DNA of 52,672 nt. It comes from Bacteroidia bacterium. Lineage in GTDB: Bacteria > Bacteroidota > Bacteroidia > 2-12-FULL-35-15. The notes under the pieces are model-generated. The model had not been told where the DNA came from. It was given only the letters and a program-made list of their open reading frames with translations, and made no database searches. Shown piece by piece: positions 26,881 to 36,300 of the stretch; positions within the stretch are counted from its first letter, which is position 1; each line of letters starts with the position of its first letter. Where the stretch lies: the NCBI GenBank assembly GCA_016786925.1, contig JAEUTU010000017.1:1-52672 (forward strand), given 5' to 3'. Position numbers and translations under genes: made by a program.

Positions 26881-28977
26881 ATGAAAAAACTACTACTTAG
26901 TTGCTCGCTATTTATTTTATCTATTCCGTCTTTTGCTCAACATGAACTGCATTGTGGTGCAGATGAGATGCGGATCAGTACACTAAAAGCCAATCCAAAG
27001 GTAGCAGAAGCTGTTATCAAAAGAGATATTGTCTTAGAAGCACATACACAACAGTTCACCCAAAAATTTTATCAAAATAAAATGCCAGGAGGAATGATCT
27101 ATACGATCCCTGTTGTATTTCATGTGATACACATGTATGGTACTGAGAATATTAGCAACGCCCAGATATATGATGGAATAAATGTTTTAAACAAAACATT
27201 CCGAAAGCAGTCTGCAGATACAGCATCTATTATTGCCGCTTTTAAACCGATACATGCCGATTGTGAGATTGAATTCCGTTTAGCCACTTTAGATCCAAAT
27301 GGAAATTGCACCAGTGGTATCAACCGCATTGCATCTCCTCTAACAACGACAGGTGATCATGCCGTAAAGTCACTGATCCAATGGGATCCTAGCAAATATT
27401 TAAATGTTTATGTAGTACAAAATGCAGCTGGTCTTGCCGGACATGCTGTTTGGCCTGCAGATGCAGATTCTATCCCCGCTTGGGATGGGATCGTGATCTC
27501 ACATGATTATGTTGGAAGCATAGGGACCTCCAACCCTACCCGTTCCGTTGTTTTGGCGCATGAATGTGGGCATTATTTGAACTTACAACACATTTGGGGT
27601 GGCAACAATGTCCCTAACTTTTATTACTATCCATGCGCTGATCCTTTTAAAGATTGCAACATAGATGATCTTGTTGCTGACACCCCTCCTACCATTGGCT
27701 GGCAGAGCTGCAATCTGAGTGGCGCTTCTTGTGGAAATGTTGTAGACAATGTTCAAAATGCAATGGACTATTCCTATTGTAATAAGATGTTTACTTACGG
27801 TCAGAAAGCCCGAATGCAAGCTTGCTTGAACGATACGATGGCAAATAGGAATAACTTATGGCAGCCAGCTAACTTAATTGCAACGGGTGTAGTAAGCGCG
27901 CCAGGAACGCTTTGTGGAGTTGATTTTACAGCCAACAAAAAAGTGGTATGCGCCAACTCCAATAATCAAATAACATTTACCAATGCTTCTTACAATGGCA
28001 ATTTTACTAGTATTGAATGGCTTTTCCCGGGAGGTACTCCTTCCACCTCATCGTTAGCAAGCCCGACAGTCACATACACTTCAGTAGGAAAACATGATGT
28101 AACTTTAAAAGTAAAAAATGGAACCGATTCACTTCAAACAACCAAAACAGATTTTATCTCTGTACTTCCTACAAGTGGTAATCCTTACCCTTTTTCTGAA
28201 GGATTTGAATCTTTATCGGATTTGAATGGTAACGAATGGTTCTCCAATTCCTTTGATCAGGACAATGACTGGCAGATCACCTCGACAGCTTCTTACACTG
28301 GATCTAAATCTGTCATGATCAATAATTTTAATAATACTCAAAGCACCAAAGATGAATTGATCAGTCCGATCATCGACTTAACAGGAACTAACAACCTGGC
28401 AATTACATTTAAATATGCATTCGCAAAAAAAGATAGTAGTAATGCCGATCAGTTACAATTATTGGTTAGTAACAACTGCAATAACACCTGGACATCGCGT
28501 TTGAATTTGACAGGCAATAATTTGGAAACAGCTCCCATCAATACGAATTCCTTTACACCATTATCTTCTTCGGAATGGAAAAGTGGATATGCTACAATTC
28601 CGAATACCTATTTGAATTCCAGTTTTAGAATGAAATTTATTTTTACCTCTAAAGGAGGAAATAATATCTATTTGGATGACATCAACATACAAACACAGGT
28701 AGGTATAGAGGAACATGGTCAATTAACGGGATTATCCATATATCCTAATCCAGGCAATGAACAGGTAAATATTCTCTTTGTCTTAGATCAACAGAAAAAA
28801 GTAACAATTGATGTATTAAATGTTTTGGGAGAATTGATCGAATCTAAAACCGTTTTATATTCTGCCGGAGAGCAAAACATCAAATTATCCACTGCGAATT
28901 ATGCAAATGGATATTATACGCTGCGTATAAGTTGTGACAAACAATTTACAACATTGCCGTTGATCATCAATCACTAG
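26881..28977 (+). CDS. Secreted M43-family zinc metalloprotease with PKD domain and type A T9SS sorting domain
   Basis: A 698-residue exported protease. The signal peptide MKKLLLSCSLFILSIPSFAQ is followed by a propeptide-like region and the catalytic domain (about 75-320), with the zinc motif HECGHYLNLQH at residues 227-237 (HExxHxxxxxH) and a Met-turn in NAMDYSYCNKM. This is the cytophagalysin/pappalysin (M43) pattern. A PKD-like domain follows (about 350-430: VKKVVCAN-type start, SIEWLFPGGTPSTSS), then a MAM/jelly-roll domain (about 435-620; FSEGFES, YLDDINI), then a type A sorting domain from LSIYPNPGNEQVNILF. It probably digests extracellular proteins at the cell surface or in the medium. 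It is transcribed alone, divergent from pyrR and convergent to rpsA. Confidence 0.92.
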   Translation: MKKLLLSCSLFILSIPSFAQHELHCGADEMRISTLKANPKVAEAVIKRDIVLEAHTQQFTQKFYQNKMPGGMIYTIPVVFHVIHMYGTENISNAQIYDGINVLNKTFRKQSADTASIIAAFKPIHADCEIEFRLATLDPNGNCTSGINRIASPLTTTGDHAVKSLIQWDPSKYLNVYVVQNAAGLAGHAVWPADADSIPAWDGIVISHDYVGSIGTSNPTRSVVLAHECGHYLNLQHIWGGNNVPNFYYYPCADPFKDCNIDDLVADTPPTIGWQSCNLSGASCGNVVDNVQNAMDYSYCNKMFTYGQKARMQACLNDTMANRNNLWQPANLIATGVVSAPGTLCGVDFTANKKVVCANSNNQITFTNASYNGNFTSIEWLFPGGTPSTSSLASPTVTYTSVGKHDVTLKVKNGTDSLQTTKTDFISVLPTSGNPYPFSEGFESLSDLNGNEWFSNSFDQDNDWQITSTASYTGSKSVMINNFNNTQSTKDELISPIIDLTGTNNLAITFKYAFAKKDSSNADQLQLLVSNNCNNTWTSRLNLTGNNLETAPINTNSFTPLSSSEWKSGYATIPNTYLNSSFRMKFIFTSKGGNNIYLDDINIQTQVGIEEHGQLTGLSIYPNPGNEQVNILFVLDQQKKVTIDVLNVLGELIESKTVLYSAGEQNIKLSTANYANGYYTLRISCDKQFTTLPLIINH

Positions 28978-29082
28978 CTAGTACAGGAAATACTTGGTGT
29001 AATTAGGTCTATTCTGTGCATAATTAGTCGTTTATTTCAATAGAACAACCTCAGCCCCCTTTTGTTCATACGAATAAAAAAT

Positions 29083-29114
29083 AAAACGCCCTCCCGAAAC
29101 CGGGAGGGCGTTTT
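29083..29114. terminator. Bidirectional terminator between the M43 protease and rpsA
   Basis: A near-perfect 14-bp stem AAAACGCCCTCCCG / CGGGAGGGCGTTTT with a 4-base loop (AAAC). It has T on the plus-strand side and A on the other, so it can stop transcription of both convergent genes. It lies in the 209-base gap between the stops at 28977 and 29187; the rest of the gap holds nothing recognisable. Confidence 0.93.
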
Positions 29115-29186
29115 TCCTAAAAACCATGGCGTGATTTTTAGATCTTGTAAGCGCGTATTCTTACAAAATATGATTTAAAGAGTAAA

Positions 29187-30998
29187 TTACTTCTTAGCGT
29201 TTTTTTCAGACTCTTCCATATTTGCTTTCAAATTGGAAAGAACATCCATATCACCAAGTGTTGTTTTTTCAACACTGTCTTTTACTTTTTTAACTGCTTT
29301 TTTAGCTTCATCGTTAGCAGCTTTCTTCTCAGTTGCTAATGCTGCTTTTTCAGCTGCAGTAACTTCTTCGTTGATCTTGCTATGAGAAACAATGATCTTC
29401 TTTCCTTCTTTATTGAACTCAATTACTTTGAAATCCAATACTTCTTCTGATTTTGCTGAAGATCCATCAGTTTTTACCAAGTGACGAGTTGGGCAGAATG
29501 CTTCAACACCGTATGGCATAGAAACAACAGCACCTTTGTCCATTACATTGATAATAGTACCTTGGTGGATAGAGTTTTCTGTGAAGATCGTTTCAAACAC
29601 ATCCCATGGATTTTCTTCCAATTGTTTGTGTCCTAAACTTAATCTTCTGTTTTCACCATCAATATCAAGAACTACAACATCGATCTTTTCACCGATCTTA
29701 GTGAATTCTGATGGATGTTTGATCTTTTTAGACCAAGAAAGGTCAGAGATATGGATCAATCCGTCAACACCTTCTTCTAATTCAACAAAGATACCGAAGT
29801 TAGTGAAGTTACGAACAGTTGCAGTGTGCTTAGTACCTTTAGCATATTTATCCATAACACCAGTCCAAGGATCAGGCATTAATTGTTTTATACCTAAGCT
29901 CATTTTACGCTCTTCTCTGTCTAAAGTCAAAACAACAGCTTCGATCTCGTCACCAACTTTTAAGAAGTCGTGTGCAGTACGTAAGTGTTGGCTCCAGCTC
30001 ATTTCTGAAACGTGGATCAAACCTTCTACTCCCGGAGCGATCTCAACGAAAGCACCGTAGTCAGCGATAACAACAACTTTACCTTTTACTTTATCACCCA
30101 CAGCTAGATCAGCTTTCAAGTTATCCCAAGGATGAGCAGAAAGTTGTTTTAAACCAAGTGCGATACGTTTTTTATCATTATCAAAATCAAGGATAACCAC
30201 ATTGATCTTCTCGTCTAATTTAACGATCTCTTCTGGGTGGTTGATACGTCCCCAAGAAAGGTCAGTGATGTGGATCAATCCATCAACACCACCTAAATCG
30301 ATGAACACACCGTAAGAAGTAATGTTTTTAACAGTTCCTTCTAATACTTGTCCTTTTTCTAATTTAGAGATGATATCTTTTTTCTGTTGTTCTAATTCAG
30401 CTTCGATAAGCGCTTTGTGAGAAACAACAACGTTTTTAAATTCATTGTTGATCTTAACAACTTTGAATTCCATTGTTTTACCAACGTACACATCGTAGTC
30501 ACGGATAGGTTTCACATCAATTTGAGAACCTGGCAAGAAAGCCTCGATACCAAATACATCAGCAATTAAACCACCTTTAGTACGACATTTAACATATCCT
30601 TTAATGATCTCATCATTGTTAAGAGCTTGGTTAACTCTATCCCAAGATTTCATTGCACGAGCTGTTTTGTGAGAAAGGATCAACTGACCACTTTTGTCTT
30701 CTTGACTTTCTACATACACCTCAACAACATCACCTACTTTTAAATCCGGATTGTAACGGAATTCTGATAATTGAACTACTCCGTCAGATTTGTATCCAAT
30801 GTTAACAACAACTTCTTTGTTGTTTTTAGATACTACTTTACCATCAATGATCTCATTTGCGGTCACTGATTTTAAGGTTTTCTCATACATTGCGTCTAAT
30901 TTTTCACGCTCGTCTTTTGAATAACCTTCACCTTTTTTTCCAACTGCATTCCAGTCGAAATTCGCTAAGTCAGCTTGCGCTGTTTGTGTTTCTGCCAT
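29187..30998 (-). CDS. rpsA: 30S ribosomal protein S1
   Basis: A 603-residue RNA-binding protein that unfolds and recruits mRNA to the small ribosomal subunit. Six S1 (OB-fold) domains are visible; domains 3-5 carry the clearest motifs (VKNITSYGVFIDLGGVDGLIHITDLSW, VVVIADYGAFVEIAPGVEGLIHVSEM-type and VRNFTNFGIFVELEEGVDGLIHIS-type). The C-terminal tail is lysine/alanine-rich. The frame extends to a TTG at 31046, but that codon lies inside a predicted leader hairpin; ATG at 30998 gives MAETQTAQ and is used. S1 matters more than usual in Bacteroidota because Shine-Dalgarno use is weak. Transcribed alone, with a terminator downstream. Confidence 0.96.
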   Translation of the reverse strand: MAETQTAQADLANFDWNAVGKKGEGYSKDEREKLDAMYEKTLKSVTANEIIDGKVVSKNNKEVVVNIGYKSDGVVQLSEFRYNPDLKVGDVVEVYVESQEDKSGQLILSHKTARAMKSWDRVNQALNNDEIIKGYVKCRTKGGLIADVFGIEAFLPGSQIDVKPIRDYDVYVGKTMEFKVVKINNEFKNVVVSHKALIEAELEQQKKDIISKLEKGQVLEGTVKNITSYGVFIDLGGVDGLIHITDLSWGRINHPEEIVKLDEKINVVILDFDNDKKRIALGLKQLSAHPWDNLKADLAVGDKVKGKVVVIADYGAFVEIAPGVEGLIHVSEMSWSQHLRTAHDFLKVGDEIEAVVLTLDREERKMSLGIKQLMPDPWTGVMDKYAKGTKHTATVRNFTNFGIFVELEEGVDGLIHISDLSWSKKIKHPSEFTKIGEKIDVVVLDIDGENRRLSLGHKQLEENPWDVFETIFTENSIHQGTIINVMDKGAVVSMPYGVEAFCPTRHLVKTDGSSAKSEEVLDFKVIEFNKEGKKIIVSHSKINEEVTAAEKAALATEKKAANDEAKKAVKKVKDSVEKTTLGDMDVLSNLKANMEESEKNAKK

Positions 30999-31009
30999 TT
31001 TAATTGATC

Positions 31010-31074
31010 CCGGAAGAAAATCCGGTGGCTTTTTGTTTGTATTCAATTGCTTTGTGTAATTAACAGCAATTGAA
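31010..31074 (-). promoter_or_regulatory. Structured leader of rpsA (two hairpins)
   Basis: Between the -7 box and the ATG lie two inverted repeats: a perfect 9-bp pair TTCAATTGC (31042-31050) / GCAATTGAA (31066-31074) with a 15-base loop, and CCGGA / TCCGG (31010-31025) with a 6-base loop, 12 bases before the ATG. Autoregulation of S1 through its leader is known in E. coli; a similar role here is inferred. Confidence 0.45.
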
Positions 31075-31118
31075 GGGGTTAATAATTAATTATTTATCTC
31101 CCTATGTTTTAGGGGACG

Positions 31119-31126
31119 CAAATATA
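31119..31126 (-). promoter_or_regulatory. Candidate -7 box of rpsA
   Basis: TATATTTG on the minus strand, an exact TAnnTTTG match, about 120 bases upstream of the rpsA ATG. The sequence 20 bases further upstream is T-rich but lacks an exact TTTG. Confidence 0.45.
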
Positions 31127-31234
31127 CGATTTATTCAAAAATAAAAGGTGATTTTTTTATATTTTTTTGCTCTTTTTAAGACTATCTCGATCGAAACAGG
31201 AAGAAGAATACCCAAAATTCTGATTTGCAACAAC

Positions 31235-32716
31235 TTAAACACAATAAACTTTCAATACTTCCAACAACTTTACCATAGCGAATGTATCCAATTTGCAATA
31301 TTCTATCAACTGCTCGCGGATCTCCAAAGCCTTGAACATATCTTGCTCATTTTGAAGCTTTTCGAAAGCTATCATCGCGATACTGCCCGATGAGATCGAT
31401 AGATTTTCATATCCTAAACCGGGAACCAAAGCAGGTAAAACATTCTTAATTGAATGTGAATTTTTCATTAGAGGGTGATAAAAAATACGTTCTTGAAAAA
31501 CTTGCATTAAATCAAGCAACTTACTTAAAATCAAATCTATATTACCTAAAAATTCAGGGAAATCTTTTTTCAAGCCATTTAGTACATTTCGCTCCATCAA
31601 AGCATCATAAACCAGGATCACCTCCGCCCCTTTCAGATGCTCCAGTAAATTTTTCAAAAATGCCCTTCTTGGATCCTTCCCATGTTCGGCTAAAAAATCA
31701 ACATGCCTAAGTTCGCCTCCCTCTTTTTCGTAATAATGAATGGAATATTGAAATGGAATATGCTGATACGGTTTAGTTCCTTCATATATTGGCACAGCCG
31801 GCATAAAAGTTTCAAAATCCATAAAATACAAGGGATAACGCAATTTGGAGATAAAATCCGTCAATCTCTCTTTCTCCAAATACACTTCGTCAGCCTTCAG
31901 CGACTTTAAATGAATATTCACATTTTTGTCCAATGCATTCTTGGCTGGGATCTCATCTATCAATCGTATTCCGGAAGAATACAAGGCAAACTGCTCTGCT
32001 TTAGGCAAGCCACTGATCTCAAAAACCGAACCTTTAGGCACATTCTTCCAGCAGGTCCCCATAAAGTCGCAACCATACGGACTGAAGCATTGTTCCCCAA
32101 TAGCCATATCAGGCATTGCCGCAGAAAGGGCAACAGTCTTAAGTTCTGGAGCTTTTTCACTAATGAAAACTTGATTTTTCAGAACATCTTTCAATACAGA
32201 CGTTTTAGCAAACAAATCCTGAATGTTCAATTCTCCCTTTCTTACATATTTACTGTTCAAGGTAACCAAACTTATATCCTCCAATGCAATCCCTGAATTA
32301 GTAATTACCCAGTACTGAAGGGAAGCATCTAACAAATACGTATTTGAAATTTTCACAGAACTCTTTACCTCGTAAGCATACCACTTTCCTTCTTTCTTGA
32401 CTAAAATATCCAATATTGCTAAAACCTGATCATATTGAAATGCAGCTTCATAAATCACCTCAGCTCCGCTATCTATTAAATCTTTTGTTTTTTGTACGGC
32501 TAATAAATTATCACTTCTTTTAGCAGGAGTAGCATCAACACCACCCGGGAAAAGCTTTTGAGCCAGCACACCTACATTATTTCCTCTGCTAAAAATAGCC
32601 TGTTGCTCTGCACTTGGTTGATCGCGCATCTGAATAAAATTCTTATACATATACAAGGATTTCTTGCATTGCAATCCACGTAAAAAGGTTGATTTGCTTA
32701 ACAGATGTTTTTCCAC
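31235..32716 (-). CDS. DUF2779 domain protein, RecB/Cas4-like nuclease fold
   Basis: A 493-residue cytoplasmic protein. The start LLSKSTFLRGLQCKKSLYMYKN, the basic/acidic core YDQVLAILDILVKKEGKWYAYEVKSS (a PD-(D/E)xK-like LDIL...EVKSS block) and the cysteine cluster CFSPYGCDFMGTC (with an earlier cysteine in GLQCKK) resemble RecB/Cas4-type nucleases with an iron-sulfur cluster. The second half, from YFMDFETFMPAVPIYEGTKPYQHIPFQYSIH, is the DUF2779 domain, which looks like a DnaQ-type exonuclease (DFET, and later YDALMERNVL and CKLDTFAMV). The frame stays open to a GTG at 32785; the GTG at 32716, giving MEKHLLSKSTFL, matches the family start better. No ATG is available before residue 23. A DNA repair or defence role is possible, but there are no supporting neighbours. 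Confidence 0.82.
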   Translation of the reverse strand: MEKHLLSKSTFLRGLQCKKSLYMYKNFIQMRDQPSAEQQAIFSRGNNVGVLAQKLFPGGVDATPAKRSDNLLAVQKTKDLIDSGAEVIYEAAFQYDQVLAILDILVKKEGKWYAYEVKSSVKISNTYLLDASLQYWVITNSGIALEDISLVTLNSKYVRKGELNIQDLFAKTSVLKDVLKNQVFISEKAPELKTVALSAAMPDMAIGEQCFSPYGCDFMGTCWKNVPKGSVFEISGLPKAEQFALYSSGIRLIDEIPAKNALDKNVNIHLKSLKADEVYLEKERLTDFISKLRYPLYFMDFETFMPAVPIYEGTKPYQHIPFQYSIHYYEKEGGELRHVDFLAEHGKDPRRAFLKNLLEHLKGAEVILVYDALMERNVLNGLKKDFPEFLGNIDLILSKLLDLMQVFQERIFYHPLMKNSHSIKNVLPALVPGLGYENLSISSGSIAMIAFEKLQNEQDMFKALEIREQLIEYCKLDTFAMVKLLEVLKVYCV

Positions 32717-32865
32717 TTCTTTACAAAGAAAGCAAATTGTTTTGAAACTGAATATATTAAAAAAATAAGACCTAAAAAAAAACACCTTTATCTAAAAAAC
32801 ACTGTAATTCATCTTAAGAATTTAAGCAAATAACAAAAATGAGTTAATAAAGAATCAACATTAAT

Positions 32866-32895
32866 GCAACTTTTTATTGATAAATAACATCCAAT
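32866..32895 (+). promoter_or_regulatory. Candidate ECF-type promoter of cassette A
   Basis: GCAACTTTTTA (32866-32876) followed at 32888 by CATCCAAT. The same 11-mer occurs upstream of cassette B with CGTCTAAA at the identical 22-base start-to-start distance. AAC in the -35 and CGTC-like in the -10 are typical for ECF sigma factors. It lies 40-70 bases before the ATG at 32935. Confidence 0.4.
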
Positions 32896-32934
32896 TTATT
32901 AATATTGTTACCTGATAAAACCAAAAAATCATAC

Positions 32935-33315
32935 ATGAAAAAAATACTCATTTTTTCTTCGTTTTTATTTCTCTCTTACCTGCCCGATCTAAAAGCTCAA
33001 ACACAAATTACATCGTACGCTAATTCTGAAAAAGATAACAGCAAAATTGTTTTTCATGTTGATGGCATGAACACAAAATCAGATGCACAATTTATTCAAA
33101 CTAAGCTAAACACAGATATCGATAAGATCACATCGGAAAAGCCAAACTGGGAAAACCATACTGTTGTTGTTAACTTCAAAAACGGAATAACGGCATTGGA
33201 TATTATGGAAATTATTCACCTTGCAGGTTATAAACCTTGGTATATAGATGCTCAAGGCAAAAAGGTGGTAATGAATTCACAGGGAAAATTAGAAACCTGG
33301 AATGTTAAACCTTAA
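32935..33315 (+). CDS. Small exported HMA-like protein, cassette A
   Basis: A 126-residue protein with signal peptide (MKKILIFSSFLFLSYLPDLKAQ). The mature part has the beta-alpha-beta-beta-alpha-beta order of a heavy-metal-associated domain: KIVFHVDGMNTKSDAQFIQT in place of the usual GMTCxxC loop, HTVVVNFKNG as the third strand, and IHLAGYKPWYID where HMA domains have 'AGYxv'. The metal-binding cysteines are absent, so metal transport is unlikely. The ATG at 32935 is preferred over an in-frame TTG at 32905 because it starts the signal peptide. It precedes the large T9SS protein by 36 bases. The role is unknown; an accessory or partner of that protein is suggested by the repeated arrangement. 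Confidence 0.75.
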   Translation: MKKILIFSSFLFLSYLPDLKAQTQITSYANSEKDNSKIVFHVDGMNTKSDAQFIQTKLNTDIDKITSEKPNWENHTVVVNFKNGITALDIMEIIHLAGYKPWYIDAQGKKVVMNSQGKLETWNVKP

Positions 33316-33351
33316 TTTATTTTTCCCATTAATTTATTCTAATCAGACTTT

Positions 33352-36300
33352 ATGAAAAAAATAATATCCAGTATTACCTTGTTCCTTTCTGTTTTAACAG
33401 TAAACTCACAAGTTACAATTGCTGAATGGAATTTTCCTAACAATCCGGATGATGCAACAATTGACGGTGGCATTGCTTCAAATGCAGCAAAAACAATTTC
33501 TACAGTTGGTGGCACATCAGCTATAGTCTATAGCTCTGCAGGTGCAACAACAAACTGTGCAGAAGCAACCAGTTGGAATGCCGGTAATGGAACAAAATAT
33601 TGGTTCATTGATATTGTAACTACTGGATACAACAATTTAACAATAACCTCCAAACAAAGAAGTGGAGGAAACGGTCCAAGAGATTTTAAAATTCAATATA
33701 AAATTGGAGCGGGAGCATGGACTGATGCAGGTATTACAACAACGGCAGGTAATGGAGTATGGAATACACTAGCTGTTACTGCTTTACCTGTAGCTTGTAA
33801 CAATCAAGCCTCTGTTCAATTAAGATGGATAATGAATTCTGACACTCAAGCAGATGGTGGAGCAGGTGTAGCTGCAGCACCAGTGAGCAGAATAGACGAC
33901 ATAATAATATCCAGCTCCTGTCAACCCACAACACAAGCAAGTTCATTCACTTCCTCATCAATTACAGCAACCAGTATGACCATTGGCTGGACAAGAGGAA
34001 ATGGAAATAATGTAATGGTAATAGCATTAGCAGGTTCAGCACCAACTGATCCTACTAGTGGAACAAGCTATACTGCAAACTCTGTATATGGCTCAGGAAG
34101 TGCTGTAGGTGGAGGGTTTTGTGTGTACAACGGAACCGGCACCAGTGTCAACGTAACAGGATTAACTGCGGGAGTTACTTATTATTATGCGATTTACGAA
34201 TATAACACTAGTGGTACATGCTATAATCTTACACAATTAACAGGAAATGCACCTACTGAATCGTTTGATATTTGTGCAGGAGCCTTGCCAACCGCTTGTG
34301 GTGGAACATACACCGGCTCTACCTTAACTGCCACCACAACCGGAGATCCGAGTGGAACATGCGGAACTTTAGTAGGTGCAGAAGGAGTTTGGTACACCTT
34401 TGCAGGTGATGGAAATACAATTACAGCAAGTTTATGCAATGCAGGAACCGATTATGATACAAAAATAAATGTTTATAGTGGTAGCTGTGGTAGTTTGACC
34501 TGTGTAGGTGGGAATGATGATGGTGCCACCTGTGGAACAGAATCCGAATATACCTGGACCTCTGCTCTAGGAACCACCTACTACATTTTTGTAAATGGTT
34601 ATTCCGGTGCTCAGGGAAATTTTGAACTTACAATAACTTGTGCAGCACCTACGCCTCCTGAATGCGCTGATTACACCTCTCCTTCCAATGGAGCCCAGCT
34701 TTGTGCGGCCGCAAGCACTACTCTTAATTGGACTGCGCCAACTTCAGGAGATTCCCCTACCAGTTATTTATTATACTATGGAACTAATAATCCTCCAACA
34801 AATATTGTTAATGGGACAGACATTGGCAATGTGCTATCTTATACCACTGGTGCAATTTCAGCAGGGAACACCTATTATTGGCAAATAGTGCCTAAAAATG
34901 CGGCTGGGAATGCCAGTGGATGCGCTATACAGAACTTTAGTGTTGTTACAACACCTAGTAACGATGACCCTTGTTCTGCAACAGCTATTACAGTGGGTAG
35001 CTCATGCTCATTTACTACCTATACAAATGCATGTGCAACAGGAACAACTGCAGGATCGCCACCAGCACCAGGATGCGCAAGTTATTCAGGAGGAGATGTT
35101 TGGTTCTCATGCACCGTTCCCGCTTCCGGATCTCTTACTTTTGACTCCAACCCAGGTGTTGTTACGGATGGTGGTATGGCCATTTATTCCGGGACATGTG
35201 GTGCATTAACATTAATATCTTGTAATGCAAATGCCGGTGTTGGCGCAATGCCTAAAATTACGGCTACTGGATTAACAGCAGGAGCTACTATATTTATCCG
35301 TTTTTGGGAAGAAGGGAATAATAACAATGGAACGTTTAGCCTTTGTGTATATGACCCATGTCCAGGAGGATCGCCAGCGAATGATGCCTGTTCTGCTGCT
35401 GAGCCACTTCCTTTAGGTACTACCTTAAGTGGAAATAACGGCTGCAGTAGTGCAACAGGAGAACCCGGTGCAGCAACTTGCTGGAGTGGAGGTACTTTAA
35501 ACACAGTTTGGTATAGTGTTACAGCACCTGCTTCAGGGCAATTAAAAATAAGAACCACTTTAGTAACGATTGGTTCAACACAAATTGCCTTATATTCGGG
35601 TGTGTGTGGCTCACTTACTCAGGTAGGATGTAATCAATCTGCACCTGCATGTGACTGGAATTCTTATAGTAACTCGGAATTAACGGTTACGGGCTTAACC
35701 GCTGGCGCCACTTATTACATAAGAGTTGATGGACAAACAGCTGATGTGGGGACTTTTAATATCATTGCAATAGATGGCACATCTAGTTTTCCCGCAATTC
35801 CGGGACAAGATTGTACAAGTCCTCTACCTGTTTGTAATTCAACAATGACCATTGGTGATCCAGGTTACCAGGCTTTAGGAAATATTTGTGATTTTACTGG
35901 AACATCTAACTGTACTGATGGGGAAAAGGGATCAGCATGGTATACTATAAACATAGCCAACACAGGAACACTTGAATTTAATATCATACCAAATGATGCT
36001 TCAGGAACAGCATCTTGTGGAGCTGAAACAGATTACGACTTTATCATGTGGAAATTGTCCGGCACAGGAGCGACTAGTTGTGCGTCTATCCAATCATCCG
36101 GAGGTGGAAGTGTTGCGGCATGCAATTTTGATGGTTATGGAGTAACCGGATTAAGCTCTACCGGAAATGCCCCTAGTCCTTACAGTATTTGTTTTGATGG
36201 AGCTTACGAACCGGCTATTGCAGTAACTGCAGGAGAAACCTATGTGCTTGTTATTCAAAATTTCAGTAATAGTACCTCTGGATTTACCTTAGATTTCACA

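Noticed and set aside
34640..35558. Open frames on both strands within the cassette A protein gene
   Set aside because: They are antisense or shifted readings of Thr/Gly-rich repeat codons; composition is unlike real proteins and no start signals are seen.
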